Source of the DNA: JBOFBH01 sp051657715
Lineage (GTDB): Bacteria; Actinomycetota; Actinomycetes; Actinomycetales; Angustibacteraceae
Direction: 5' to 3'
Assembly: GCA_051657715.1 (NCBI GenBank)
Contig: JBOFLF010000064.1
Coordinates: 248,001 to 312,000 of the forward strand
Length of the DNA stretch: 64,000 bases
Shown here: in pieces, positions 10,184 through 19,789 of the stretch
Layout: every line of letters starts with the position of its first letter
How positions within the stretch are numbered: the stretch's first letter is position 1
Position numbers and translations under genes: made by a program
Notes under the pieces: model-generated
Told to the model about the DNA's origin: nothing
What the model saw: only the letters and a program-made list of their open reading frames with translations
The model's database searches: none

Positions 10184-10580
10184 AGGATCCTCGAGACGAC
10201 GGGGCGGGCCACTTCTGGGCGCGCGGCACAATCTGCTGACAGGTTACCGGCGGCGGTCTTCGCGGCATCTCGGGTCCCGACGTGGGCTTGCTCACCACAG
10301 CACCGCTCGGACATCCCGGTGCTGCGCTAGCACCGCTCGACATCCCCGGTGCTGCGCCGTGCTGGTGCGGCAGGGCTAGGCTCCAGATCACCGGGTAGGA
10401 CAAGCCAGCTGACGGTGTCGGTCAGCATCGCCGTGGTGTAGCTGAGGAGTCACCGGAGGGGAACGCGCCGTGGAGAACGCACCGCTGGCCGTGCCCACGA
10501 CCCAGTATCAGGATGTGTCCGCGGGTCAGGCATTCACCCGCCGATGAGCGGGCCAGCGCAGCCGAGGAGAGGATGAACTC
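10184..10580. other. Divergent intergenic region ctaB/tkt with tandem hairpins
   Basis: 397 bp between two divergent operons. No convincing gene is seen in either strand. It holds two 30-bp near-identical units (10299-10328 and 10329-10358), each with AGCACCG and CGGTGCT able to pair as a 7-bp stem. The tkt ribosome site GAGAGG lies just upstream of 10581. Confidence 0.7.
10299..10358. repeat. 30-bp tandem repeat with inverted arms, two copies
   Basis: Each copy starts AGCACCGCTCG and ends CGGTGCTGCGC, so each carries the inverted arms AGCACCG/CGGTGCT around an ~11-nt loop. The copies differ by a shifted G/C only. It lies between divergent promoters, so a terminator role is less likely than a regulatory or purely repetitive one. 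Confidence 0.8.
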
Positions 10581-12854
10581 ATGACGGAGCAGAACCGGTG
10601 GGGCCGGTCCCACGCTCTCGCGCCGCCAGTGGCGTCCCAGACTGGGTGGACGCCGACCGACATCCGGGCGGTCGACACCGCGCGGGTATTGGCTGCGGAC
10701 GCGGTGCAGAAGGTCGGCAACGGTCATCCGGGGACGGCGATGAGCCTGGCTCCGGTGGCATACCTGCTGTTCCACAACGTCATGCGGCACGACCCGACCG
10801 ACACCGAGTGGCTGGGGCGGGACCGGTTCGTCCTATCCGCCGGGCACTCCAGCCTCACGTTGTACGTGCAGCTGTTCCTCGCTGGCTACGGCCTGGAGCT
10901 GCCAGACCTGCAGGCGTTGCGCACCTGGGGCTCGGCCACGCCGGGGCATCCGGAGTACCGACACACCCGCGGCGTGGAGATCACCACCGGGCCGCTCGGT
11001 CAGGGCATGGCCAGCGCGGTCGGCATGGCGATGGCGGCCCGACGGGAACGCGGCCTGCTGGACCCGGACGCCGCGCCTGGCGCCAGCATCCTGGACCACC
11101 ACGTGTACGTCCTGGCCTCGGACGGCGACCTCATGGAGGGTGTCACCGCGGAGGCCAGCTCGTTGGCCGGGCACCAGCAGCTGGGCAATCTCGTGGTGGT
11201 GTACGACCAGAACGAGATCTCCATCGAGGACGACACCGCCATCTCGTTCAGCGAGGACGTCGCGCAGCGGTACCAGGCGTACGGATGGCACGTGCAGACC
11301 GTGGACTGGCGTGCCACTGCCAGCACAGCTCCCGACGACGGCGAAGCCCACGGCTACACAGAGGACGTCGATGCCCTGCTGGCAGCGCTGGAGGCGGCCC
11401 GGGCCGAGATCGACCGGCCGTCGTTCATCGTGCTGCGCACCATGATCGGCTGGCCGGCGCCGACCAAGCAGGACACCGGTACCGCACACGGCTCCGCGCT
11501 CGGTGCCGAGGAGGTCGCGGCCACCAAGCGGGTACTGGGCTTCGACCCTGACCACCCGTTCCCGGTGGAGGACTTCGTGCTTGCTCACACCCGCGAGCAC
11601 GCTGCCGACCGGGCCCGCCAGCTCCGAACCACCTGGGATGAGCGGTATCAGGCATGGCGGGCGGCGAACCCCGAGCGGGCCGTATTGCTGGACCGGCTTC
11701 GCGCCCGCGAGCTGCCGGACGGCTGGACGCAGGTGATACCGGCGTTCGACGCCGACCCCCGGGGCATCGCGACCCGGTCGGCGTCCGGCGCGGTGCTGTC
11801 CGCGCTGGCCCCGGTGCTACCGGAGCTATGGGGCGGGTCGGCGGACCTGGCCGGCAGCAACAACACGACGATGGACGGCGAGCCGTCGTTCGTCCCTTCG
11901 CAGCGCCAGACCAAGCAGTGGCAGGGCGGGCCCTACGGTCGCACCCTGCACTTCGGCATCCGCGAGCACGCGATGGGCTCAATCCTCAACGGCATGGCGC
12001 TGCAGAGCCTGACCCGCCCGTACGGCGGCACGTTCCTGGTGTTCAGCGACTACATGCGGCCCGCGGTCCGGCTGGCGGCCTTGATGCAGCTGCCCGTGAC
12101 CTACGTGTGGACCCACGACTCGATCGGGCTCGGCGAGGACGGCCCGACCCATCAGCCGGTCGAGCACCTGGCTGCGCTGCGGGCCATCCCCGGCCTGGAC
12201 GTGGTGCGGCCGGCGGACGCCAACGAGACGGCGTGGGCCTGGCGGACGATCCTGCAGCACACCGACCGGCCCGCGGGTCTGGTGTTGTCCCGGCAGAACG
12301 TGCCGGTCCTGGACCGGCAGCTGTACGCACCGGCTGACGGGGTCGCCCGCGGCGGGTACATCCTGGCCGAGGCCGAGCGCACCGGCGCGACGGACGACGG
12401 GGCCGGCGCACCGGACGTCATCCTCGTCGCGACCGGGTCCGAGGTCCACCTGGCGGTGCAGGCCCGTGCCGCACTGCAGGCGGACGGGATCGCCACCCGG
12501 GTGGTGTCCATTCCGTGCCGAGAGTGGTTCGCCGCCCAGGCGCCGGGGTACCGGGACGCCGTGCTGCCGCCGTCGGTGCGAGCCCGGGTGGCGGTCGAGG
12601 CCGCGATCGGGCAGGGCTGGCGGGACGTGGTCGGGGACGCCGGCCGAATCGTCTCCCTGGAGCACTTCGGCGCGTCCGCGGACTACCAGACGCTGTACCG
12701 CGAGTTCGGCATCACGGCTGAGGCGGTCGCTCAGGCCGCGCGCGACAGCCTCGCCGACGTCCACGCCATCAGCACCGGCCAGTACCCATCACCGGGTGGC
12801 CGACAGCACACCTCCGCCCCCACGACCGCCGGAACAGGTGACGCACCAGCCTGA
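10581..12854 (+). CDS. tkt: Transketolase
   Basis: Thiamine-diphosphate enzyme of the non-oxidative pentose phosphate pathway, 757 residues; slightly long for the family because of ~25 extra C-terminal residues rich in Pro/Thr. Seen: N-terminal NGHPGTAMSLAP, the TPP/Mg motif ASDGDLMEG, RTMIGWPAP, the catalytic-Glu segment HFGIREHAMG and the C-terminal EHFGASADY. ATG 10581 is preceded by GAGAGG. First gene of the rightward tkt-tal-pgi-zwf-opcA-pgl operon. Confidence 0.97.
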   Translation: MTEQNRWGRSHALAPPVASQTGWTPTDIRAVDTARVLAADAVQKVGNGHPGTAMSLAPVAYLLFHNVMRHDPTDTEWLGRDRFVLSAGHSSLTLYVQLFLAGYGLELPDLQALRTWGSATPGHPEYRHTRGVEITTGPLGQGMASAVGMAMAARRERGLLDPDAAPGASILDHHVYVLASDGDLMEGVTAEASSLAGHQQLGNLVVVYDQNEISIEDDTAISFSEDVAQRYQAYGWHVQTVDWRATASTAPDDGEAHGYTEDVDALLAALEAARAEIDRPSFIVLRTMIGWPAPTKQDTGTAHGSALGAEEVAATKRVLGFDPDHPFPVEDFVLAHTREHAADRARQLRTTWDERYQAWRAANPERAVLLDRLRARELPDGWTQVIPAFDADPRGIATRSASGAVLSALAPVLPELWGGSADLAGSNNTTMDGEPSFVPSQRQTKQWQGGPYGRTLHFGIREHAMGSILNGMALQSLTRPYGGTFLVFSDYMRPAVRLAALMQLPVTYVWTHDSIGLGEDGPTHQPVEHLAALRAIPGLDVVRPADANETAWAWRTILQHTDRPAGLVLSRQNVPVLDRQLYAPADGVARGGYILAEAERTGATDDGAGAPDVILVATGSEVHLAVQARAALQADGIATRVVSIPCREWFAAQAPGYRDAVLPPSVRARVAVEAAIGQGWRDVVGDAGRIVSLEHFGASADYQTLYREFGITAEAVAQAARDSLADVHAISTGQYPSPGGRQHTSAPTTAGTGDAPA

Positions 12855-12894
12855 CCGCACGCCGACCGTCCACGAGCTTCCTGGGAGACCCGGC

Positions 12895-14031
12895 ATGACC
12901 GACCGACTGCAGACCCTGTCCGAGTCTGGTGTTTCGATCTGGCTGGACGACTTGTCCCGCGAGCTGCTCGACACCGGGGATCTCGACCGGTTGATCACCG
13001 ACAAGCACGTCGTCGGTGTCACCACCAACCCGACCATCTTCGCCAGCGCGCTCGCCAAAGGCGACTCCTACACCGATCAGGTCCGGGACCTGGCGGCGGC
13101 CGGCGCCGACGTCGACACCGCGATCCTGGAGATCACCACCGCGGACGTGCGGCGTGCCTGCGACGTGCTGCGCCCGGTGTATGACCGCACGAGCGGGCAG
13201 GACGGTCGGGTCTCCCTAGAGGTGGAGCCGGCGCTGGCCCACGACACTCAGCGGACGATCGAGACGGCCGAGTCGCTGTGGCGCACGGTGGACCGGCCCA
13301 ACCTGATGATCAAGATCCCGGCGACGGCCGCCGGGTTGCCAGCCATCACCCGGACGATCGCGGCGGGGATTAGCGTCAACGTGACGTTGATCTTTGCGCT
13401 CGACCGGTACCGCGCGGTGATGCACGCGTTCCTCGCCGGGCTCGAGGAGGCCCGCCAGGCTGGCCGGGACCTGTCCCTGATCCGGTCGGTCGCGTCGTTC
13501 TTCGTCTCCCGGGTCGACACCGAGGTGGACAAGCGGCTTGACGCGATTGGCACCGATGAGGCCCGGGCGTTGCGCGGTCGTGCCGCGATCGCCAACGCTC
13601 GGCTTGCCTTCCAGGCGCACGAGGAGGTGTTCGACACCCCGCGCTGGGACGTGTTGGCGCAGGACGGGGCGCAGCCGCAGCGTCCGCTCTGGGCGTCCAC
13701 CGGCGTCAAGGACCCGGCTTACCCGGACACGATGTACGTCACCGAGCTGGTCACCGAGGGCGTGGTCAACACCATGCCGCTGACCACCCTGAACCAGGCC
13801 GCGGACCATGCCGAGATCACCGGCGACACGATCCGGGGCCGCTACGACGAGGCACGCGAGCAGCTGGACACCTTGGAGCGGCTGGGGGTCAGCTACCCGG
13901 ACGTGGTGGGCCAGCTCGAGCGCGAGGGCGTCGACAAGTTCGCTGCCAGCTGGCGGGAGCTGCAGCAGACGGTCGGCGACGAGCTGGCTCGCCAGGCACC
14001 CGCTGCCTCCACCGAGGAGGCCGCCCGGTGA
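12895..14031 (+). CDS. tal: Transaldolase
   Basis: Transfers dihydroxyacetone between sugar phosphates in the pentose phosphate pathway. 378 residues from ATG 12895, preceded by a CTGGGAGA ribosome site; the frame is open further upstream inside tkt, but homology starts here (MTDRLQTLSESGVSIWLDDLSRELL). Seen: GVTTNPTIFASAL, the Schiff-base lysine in NLMIKIPAT, and STGVKDPAYPDTMYV. This is the actinobacterial ~370-residue type. The stop overlaps the pgi start as GTGA. Confidence 0.97.
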   Translation: MTDRLQTLSESGVSIWLDDLSRELLDTGDLDRLITDKHVVGVTTNPTIFASALAKGDSYTDQVRDLAAAGADVDTAILEITTADVRRACDVLRPVYDRTSGQDGRVSLEVEPALAHDTQRTIETAESLWRTVDRPNLMIKIPATAAGLPAITRTIAAGISVNVTLIFALDRYRAVMHAFLAGLEEARQAGRDLSLIRSVASFFVSRVDTEVDKRLDAIGTDEARALRGRAAIANARLAFQAHEEVFDTPRWDVLAQDGAQPQRPLWASTGVKDPAYPDTMYVTELVTEGVVNTMPLTTLNQAADHAEITGDTIRGRYDEAREQLDTLERLGVSYPDVVGQLEREGVDKFAASWRELQQTVGDELARQAPAASTEEAAR

Positions 14032-15929
14032 CCGAGTCAGACCACGGCAAGGTGTACGACGGCCGCGTGGACGATGGCGGTCTGAGCGGTGGCGGTCTGA
14101 ACGACGGGAATGTGAACGACGGCGGGGCGCGGGGCCAGGAGCGGGCGCCGCGGGTCGTGGTCTCGTTCGGTGGTGCCGCCGCCGAGGCGGTGCGGGCGGG
14201 CGTCTCCCGACTGGTCGCCGACCAGGTCGCCTCCCGGCTGTTCGCCCAGGACCACACGCTGTGGGGCCCGGATGCTGAGGCCGAAGCCGGCAACCGGTTG
14301 TCCTGGGTGGGCTTGGCGCGTAGCTCTCGCGCGCTGATCGGTGAGGTGGCCGCACTGCGATCCGCGCTGGACGAGGTGCCCGGCGGGCCGCTGGACCACG
14401 TGGTGCTCGCCGGCATGGGCGGTTCGTCGCTGGCTCCAGAGGTGATCTGCGCGACCGCCGGGCGACCGCTGGTCGTCCTGGACTCCAGCGACCCTGATGT
14501 GGTGCGCGCCGCGGTCGCTGACCGGCTGGACCGCACCGTTGTCGTGGTGTCCAGCAAGTCCGGCGGCACCGTCGAGACTGACAGCCAGCGCCGCGCCTAT
14601 CGGACGGCGTTCGAGGCAGCTGGTCTGGACCCAGCGCCGCGAATCGTGGTGATCACCGACCCGGGATCACCGTTGGAGGCCACCGCCCGCGCGGACGGCC
14701 ACCGGGTGGTGTTGGCCGACCCGCGGGTGGGCGGACGTTACTCGGCGCTGACGGCGTTCGGCCTGGTGCCCTCCGGGCTCGCCGGAGCGGACATCAAAGC
14801 ACTGCTGGATGACGCCCAAGCTGTGACCGAGCTGCTCGCCCGCGACGACGACGCCAACCCCGCACTGGTGCTGGGAGCTGCGCTGGCCGGCTCCTCCCCT
14901 GATCAACATCGCCGGGACAAGCTAGTGCTCGCGGATGCCGGGTCCGGTATCGCCGGGTTCGCGGATTGGGCTGAGCAGCTGATCGCGGAGAGCACCGGCA
15001 AGCAGGGCACCGGGGTGCTGCCGGTCGTCGTCGAGGACACCGACCCCCCCGAGGTGGCGGGGCCGGCCGGGCTGGCGGACGACACCTTGCTAGTGACGCT
15101 GGTCCCGGGCGGCGTCAAGGAGGCCACCGCTCAGGAGCTCGGTGCCACTGCCGGTGCCTGGGTGCGGGTCGCGGGACCGCTCGGGGCTCAGCTGCTGCTG
15201 TGGGAGGCCGCCGTCGCGGTCGCCGGCAGGCTGCTCGGCATCAACCCGTTCGACCAGCCCGACGTCGAGCGCGCCAAGCAGGCAGCCCGCACGATGCTGT
15301 CCGGTGCTCAGGTATCAGAGGCTCAGGCGCCAGGTGTTCAGGCGCCAGGTGTTCAGGCACCAGGTGTTCAGGGAGACGGGTCTGCCGAGGATGGCCATGA
15401 GCTCCATGGCGCCACTGCCGTTCCGGGCTTCGTCGACGGCGGTACCGAAGGCGGTATCGAGATCCACGCCACCCAGGGTCTGCTGGACGTCGCCACCGAT
15501 CCGGCGACAACTCGCGGCGTCCTGCCCGACGTCGTGGCGGCTCTGCTGGCCCGGCTTGACCCTGACCAGGGGTACCTCGCCGTCATGGCGTACCTGGACC
15601 GAAACCGACAGAGCGATCTGACCGCCGTCCGCCGGTCCCTCGCCGCGCGGACCGGACGCCCGGTCACCTTCGGTTGGGGTCCTCGGTTTCTGCACTCGAC
15701 TGGCCAGTACCACAAGGGAGGGCCAAGCACCGGTGTCTACCTTCAGGTCACCGGCAGACCCACGCAGGATCTCGACGTTCCCGGTCAGCCGTTCAGCTTC
15801 GGCCAGCTGATCGCGGCCCAGGCGGCCGGCGACGCGCAGGTGCTCGCTGAGCGTGGCCGGCCGGTTCTCCGGCTGCACCTCAGCGACCGCCAGGACGGCG
15901 TCCGCCAGTTGCTGGAGGTGCTGCGGTGA
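14028..15929 (+). CDS. pgi: Glucose-6-phosphate isomerase, repeat-bearing actinobacterial type
   Basis: Interconverts glucose-6-P and fructose-6-P. 633 residues, longer than the ~550 usual for this family. Seen: two SIS-type sugar-phosphate domains with GMGGSSLAPEV (~residue 125) and SSKSGGTVET (~residue 180), GKQGTGVLPV in the middle, and a C-terminal domain with STGQYHKGGPSTG. The extra length comes from residues ~8-35, built of pentapeptide repeats, and a linker at ~residues 427-451 of AQAPG/VQAPG repeats. Overlaps tal and zwf by 4 nt on each side. Confidence 0.95.
   Translation: MTESDHGKVYDGRVDDGGLSGGGLNDGNVNDGGARGQERAPRVVVSFGGAAAEAVRAGVSRLVADQVASRLFAQDHTLWGPDAEAEAGNRLSWVGLARSSRALIGEVAALRSALDEVPGGPLDHVVLAGMGGSSLAPEVICATAGRPLVVLDSSDPDVVRAAVADRLDRTVVVVSSKSGGTVETDSQRRAYRTAFEAAGLDPAPRIVVITDPGSPLEATARADGHRVVLADPRVGGRYSALTAFGLVPSGLAGADIKALLDDAQAVTELLARDDDANPALVLGAALAGSSPDQHRRDKLVLADAGSGIAGFADWAEQLIAESTGKQGTGVLPVVVEDTDPPEVAGPAGLADDTLLVTLVPGGVKEATAQELGATAGAWVRVAGPLGAQLLLWEAAVAVAGRLLGINPFDQPDVERAKQAARTMLSGAQVSEAQAPGVQAPGVQAPGVQGDGSAEDGHELHGATAVPGFVDGGTEGGIEIHATQGLLDVATDPATTRGVLPDVVAALLARLDPDQGYLAVMAYLDRNRQSDLTAVRRSLAARTGRPVTFGWGPRFLHSTGQYHKGGPSTGVYLQVTGRPTQDLDVPGQPFSFGQLIAAQAAGDAQVLAERGRPVLRLHLSDRQDGVRQLLEVLR
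14052..14126. repeat. 15-bp in-frame tandem repeat at pgi N-terminus
   Basis: Five 15-bp units encode VYDGR, VDDGG, LSGGG, LNDGN and VNDGG. They precede the first conserved part of Pgi, so they add a flexible acidic/glycine-rich tail. Confidence 0.85.
15306..15380. repeat. 15-bp in-frame tandem repeat in pgi interdomain linker
   Basis: Five 15-bp units at 15306, 15321, 15336, 15351 and 15366 encode AQVSE, AQAPG, VQAPG, VQAPG and VQGDG. Two adjacent units are identical and a third differs by one base, so expansion looks recent. Confidence 0.88.
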
Positions 15930-17467
15930 GCCCAGCGCGAGTGGCGGCGGGGGTCAACCCGCTTCGCGACCCACGGGATAAGCGGATGCAGCGGATCGCC
16001 GGGCCGTGCAGCCTGGTGATCTTCGGCGTCACCGGGGACCTGGCTCGCAAGAAGCTCATGCCCGCGGTGTACGACTTGGCGAACCGCGGCCTGCTTCCGC
16101 CGGGGTTCTCGCTGGTCGGCTTCGCCCGACGCGACTGGGCCGATCAGGACTTCGGGCAGGTGGTGTACGAGGCGGTCAAGCAGCACGCGCGGACGCCGTT
16201 TCGGGAGAACGTGTGGCGACACCTGGCCGACGGGTTCAGGTTCGTTCCCGGGACCTTCGACGACGCCTCGTCCTTCGACCAGCTGGCGGAGACCGTCAAG
16301 GCCTTGGACGACGAACGCGGCACCGGCGGCAACCACGCGTTCTACCTATCCATCCCGCCGAAGTTCTTCGCCCAGGTGTGCGAGCAGCTGGAACGGTCCG
16401 GGCTGTCCCGGCCTGCTGTGGACACGTGGCGTCGGGTGGTGATCGAGAAGCCGTTCGGCCACGACCTGGCCAGCGCCCGCGAGCTGGACGACGTGGTGTC
16501 GAAGGTCTTCCCGCCGGATGCGGTCTTCCGGATCGACCACTACCTCGGCAAGGAGACGGTGCAGAACATCCTGGCGCTGCGGTTCGCGAACCAAATGTTC
16601 GAGCCGATCTGGAACGCGCACTACGTGGACCACGTGCAGATCACCATGGCTGAGGACATCGGCGTCGGCGGCCGGGCCGGCTACTACGACGGGATCGGCG
16701 CGGCCCGGGACGTCATCCAGAACCACCTGCTGCAGCTGCTGGCGCTCACCGCGATGGAGGAGCCGGTCTCGTTCGACGCCCAGGATCTGCGCGCGGAGAA
16801 GGAGAAGGTGCTGTCCGCCGTCCGGCTGCCCACCGACCTGGCGGTAGCGACCGCGCGCGGTCAATACGCCCCCGGCTGGCAAGGCGGCCAGCAGGTGATC
16901 GGCTACCTGGACGAGGAAGGCATCGACCCGTCGTCGACCACCGAGACGTACGCCGCGGTGAAGCTGGAGATCGACACCCGCCGGTGGGCCGGGGTGCCGT
17001 TCTATCTGCGTACCGGCAAGCGGCTCGGCCGACGGGTCAGCGAGATCGCGGTGGTGTTCAAGCAGGCGCCGCACCTGCCGTTCGAGAAGACTGCCACCGA
17101 GGAGCTGGGCCGCAACGCGCTGGTCATCCGGGTGCAGCCGGACGAGGGCGTGACCATGCGGTTCGGCTCGAAGGTGCCCGGCACCGCGATGGAGGTGCGC
17201 GACGTCACGATGGACTTCGGGTATGGGCACGCGTTCACCGAGTCCTCCCCGGAGGCGTACGAGCGGCTGATCCTGGACGTGCTGCTCGGCGACCCGCCGT
17301 TGTTCCCCCGGCAGCGTGAGGTCGACCTGTCCTGGATGATCTTGGACCCGGTTGAGCGGCACTGGTCGCGGGCTGGCCAACCCGAGCCGTACCCGGCTGG
17401 CACCTGGGGGCCGCCGTCCGCGGACGCGATGATGGCGCGGGACGGTCGCACCTGGAGGCTGCCGTGA
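15926..17467 (+). CDS. zwf: Glucose-6-phosphate 1-dehydrogenase
   Basis: First enzyme of the oxidative pentose phosphate pathway, making NADPH. 513 residues from GTG 15926, in a GTGA overlap with pgi. Seen: the dinucleotide-binding FGVTGDLARKKLMPA (~residue 36), the active-site RIDHYLGKETVQN (~residue 202), VIEKPFGHDL and the sugar-binding RTGKRLGRR. The partner assembly factor opcA follows directly with another GTGA overlap. Confidence 0.98.
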   Translation: MSPARVAAGVNPLRDPRDKRMQRIAGPCSLVIFGVTGDLARKKLMPAVYDLANRGLLPPGFSLVGFARRDWADQDFGQVVYEAVKQHARTPFRENVWRHLADGFRFVPGTFDDASSFDQLAETVKALDDERGTGGNHAFYLSIPPKFFAQVCEQLERSGLSRPAVDTWRRVVIEKPFGHDLASARELDDVVSKVFPPDAVFRIDHYLGKETVQNILALRFANQMFEPIWNAHYVDHVQITMAEDIGVGGRAGYYDGIGAARDVIQNHLLQLLALTAMEEPVSFDAQDLRAEKEKVLSAVRLPTDLAVATARGQYAPGWQGGQQVIGYLDEEGIDPSSTTETYAAVKLEIDTRRWAGVPFYLRTGKRLGRRVSEIAVVFKQAPHLPFEKTATEELGRNALVIRVQPDEGVTMRFGSKVPGTAMEVRDVTMDFGYGHAFTESSPEAYERLILDVLLGDPPLFPRQREVDLSWMILDPVERHWSRAGQPEPYPAGTWGPPSADAMMARDGRTWRLP

Positions 17468-18510
17468 TCATCGACTTGCCCAGCACCACGACGTCCGCGG
17501 TGAACCGCGCGTTGCTGGACCTGCGGGACAGCGGCGGCGCAGTGGCCCTCGGCCGGGTGCTGACCTTGATCATCGTGACGGATGAGCTCGGTGCCGAGGA
17601 GGCCATCGCGGCCGCCAACAACGCGAGCCGTGAGCACCCGTGCCGCGTGATCGCGGTCGTCCAAGGCAATCGGCGCGGGGGCGAGCGGATCGACGCGCAG
17701 GTCCGGGTCGGCGGTGACGCCGGGGCCAGTGAGGTGATCGTGCTGCGGCTGTATGGACGCCTGTCGTCACACGGCGACAGCGTGGTCACCCCGCTGCTGC
17801 TCCCCGATTCCCCAGTGGTGGCCTGGTGGCCCGGACCAGCGCCGCAAGACCCGGCGAGCGACCCGATCGGGATCATGGCGGGTCGGCGGATCACGGACGC
17901 GGCCGCTGCTCGCCAGCCCCGCAAGGAGCTGCAGCGGCGGCGGGACGCCTACGCGATCGGCGACACCGACCTGGCCTGGACCCGGTTGACCAAGTGGCGC
18001 GGTTTGCTGGCCGCCGCGATGGATCAACCGCCGTACCACCCCGTTGAGCGAGCCACGGTCACCGGTGCGGCTGAGAGCGCTAGCGCGGACCTGCTGGCTG
18101 CCTGGCTCGCCGAGTCGCTGCGGTGCCCGGTCGCTCGCGCTCGGACATCCAGCGGCTCTGGCATGGCAAGCGTCCAGCTGCAGCGCCGCAGCGGCTCGAT
18201 TGAGCTCGCCCGAGCAGACGGCACCGTCGCGACCCTGACCCAACCCGGGCAGCCGGACCGCCGGATCGCGCTGCCACGACGCGATCTTGCGGAGTGCCTG
18301 GCCGAGGAGTTGCGCCGATTGGACCCGGACGAGATCTACCAAGAGGCGCTGACCCGCGGTCTGGCCCGACTCACCACGACGAGGCAGGTGGCCGCGACGT
18401 CGTCAACGAGCAAAGCCGGCTCGCGGACTCGCGCCCGCGCGCGGCCCTCGAAACGCCAAGGGACACGCTCAGGTACGGCCGGGGCGGGAACGGACGGGGG
18501 CACCTCGTGA
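17464..18510 (+). CDS. opcA: OpcA, glucose-6-phosphate dehydrogenase assembly protein
   Basis: Protein required for assembly and activity of Zwf in cyanobacteria and actinobacteria. 348 residues from GTG 17464. Seen: the OpcA N-terminal domain (VALGRVLTLIIVTDE), the VVAWWPGPAP segment and the conserved ITDAAAARQPRKELQRRR. The C-terminal ~45 residues are a Lys/Arg/Ser/Thr-rich tail absent from the core. Ends in a TGATG overlap with pgl. Confidence 0.95.
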   Translation: MIIDLPSTTTSAVNRALLDLRDSGGAVALGRVLTLIIVTDELGAEEAIAAANNASREHPCRVIAVVQGNRRGGERIDAQVRVGGDAGASEVIVLRLYGRLSSHGDSVVTPLLLPDSPVVAWWPGPAPQDPASDPIGIMAGRRITDAAAARQPRKELQRRRDAYAIGDTDLAWTRLTKWRGLLAAAMDQPPYHPVERATVTGAAESASADLLAAWLAESLRCPVARARTSSGSGMASVQLQRRSGSIELARADGTVATLTQPGQPDRRIALPRRDLAECLAEELRRLDPDEIYQEALTRGLARLTTTRQVAATSSTSKAGSRTRARARPSKRQGTRSGTAGAGTDGGTS

Positions 18511-19304
18511 TGGCTGACGTTCCGCTGGTGGTGGTGCATGCCGACGCCGCCTTGCTCGCCCAAGCCGCCGCCGCTCGGCTGATCACCCGCGTCGTCGACG
18601 CCCAGGCGTCCCGCGGGTCGGCGTCGGTGGTGTTGACCGGTGGCTCGGTGGGCACCGCCGTGTTGCGCGAGGTGGCCGGCTCTCCCGCCCGGGACGCGAT
18701 CGACTGGTCCCGGCTCGACATCTGGTGGGGGGACGAGCGGTTCCTGCCCGCCGGTGATCCGGAGCGCAACGAGACCCAAGCCCGTCGGGCGCTGCTGGAC
18801 CAGGTGCGGGTCGACCCCGAACGGGTGCACCCGATGCCGGCCAGCGACGGACCGGACCTAGACGTCGACGCGGCGGCCCACCGGTACGCCGAGACCCTGG
18901 CCGTCGCGGCCCGCGGCCGCCCGAGCGTCGGTCGTGAGGTCGACGTCCCGGAGTTCGACGTGCTGTTGCTCGGTGTGGGCCAGGACGCGCACGTCGCCTC
19001 GCTGTTTCCCGAGATGGCCGGGGTGCATGAGACACAGCGGCCGGTGGTCGGCGTGCATGGCTCCCCGAAGCCTCCGCCGCTGCGGATCTCGTTGACCTTG
19101 CCCGCCATCACCTCGGCTGACGAGGTGTGGTGCGCGGTCACAGGCGCGGACAAGGCGGCAGCGGTCGGGCTCGCGCTCAGCGGCGCCGGATCGGTGCAAG
19201 CCCCCGCTGCTGGTGCTCGTGGCCGTAGGCGCACCGTGTGGCTGGTCGATCGAGCCGCGGCGGCGTCGATCCCGCCGTCACTGATCCGCCCGGCTAGCCC
19301 CTGA
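18510..19304 (+). CDS. pgl: 6-phosphogluconolactonase
   Basis: Hydrolyses 6-phosphogluconolactone, the second step of the oxidative pentose phosphate pathway. 264 residues from ATG 18510, sharing bases with the opcA stop; GTG 18507 is an alternative. Seen: TGGSVGTAVL, WWGDERFLPAGDPERNE and LLGVGQDAHVASLFPE, the NagB/RpiA-like signatures of the DevB family. Last gene of the operon; rbpA converges on it 89 bp away. Confidence 0.96.
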   Translation: MADVPLVVVHADAALLAQAAAARLITRVVDAQASRGSASVVLTGGSVGTAVLREVAGSPARDAIDWSRLDIWWGDERFLPAGDPERNETQARRALLDQVRVDPERVHPMPASDGPDLDVDAAAHRYAETLAVAARGRPSVGREVDVPEFDVLLLGVGQDAHVASLFPEMAGVHETQRPVVGVHGSPKPPPLRISLTLPAITSADEVWCAVTGADKAAAVGLALSGAGSVQAPAAGARGRRRTVWLVDRAAAASIPPSLIRPASP

Positions 19305-19393
19305 GCGTCCGCCCAGTTGGCCCCTTGAGGCGTCCCCCTGAGGCGTCATCGTGCGGAACAGCCTCACCGGCCACTGGGATCAATGCCACCGCG

Positions 19394-19744
19394 TCAACGG
19401 ATCAAGCCACGTTTGCGCAGCTGACCGAGGGCCTCGTCGAGGATGGCCTGGCCGTCCTTGTCGCTGCGCCGTTCCTTCACGTAAGCCAGGTGGGTCTTAT
19501 ACGGCTCCACCTTCGGTGGGGACGGCGGGTGCTGCTGGTCGGTGCCCGCCGGGAAGCCGCACCGAGGACAGTCCCAGGTGTCCGGTGGGGCCGTCCCGGG
19601 TTCTTCGGCGAAACTCGGCCGGGTCTCGTGGCCGTTGGCGCACCAGAAGGACAGCACCACGCGCGGCGCCGCCTCGCCCCGCTCAGCCTCCCCCATCGGC
19701 CCAGCGCCCACCCGGCTGCCGCGGATCGCGTTTCCGCCTGCCAT
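19394..19744 (-). CDS. rbpA: RbpA, RNA polymerase-binding protein
   Basis: Actinobacterial transcription activator that binds RNA polymerase and principal sigma factors. 116 residues. Seen: N-terminal MAGGNAIRGSRVGAGP, the zinc-finger-like core with CANGHE and CPRCG, and the C-terminal basic and sigma-interacting region PYKTHLAYVKERRSDKDG. ATG 19744 follows a GGAGA site. Upstream, 45-143 bp from the start, is an array of 16-bp repeats that must contain or abut its promoter. Confidence 0.98.
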   Translation of the reverse strand: MAGGNAIRGSRVGAGPMGEAERGEAAPRVVLSFWCANGHETRPSFAEEPGTAPPDTWDCPRCGFPAGTDQQHPPSPPKVEPYKTHLAYVKERRSDKDGQAILDEALGQLRKRGLIR

Positions 19745-19789
19745 CGAGGTCTCCTGTCGTGTGAACTGCGTTGCTGGCTAACGGGCAAT

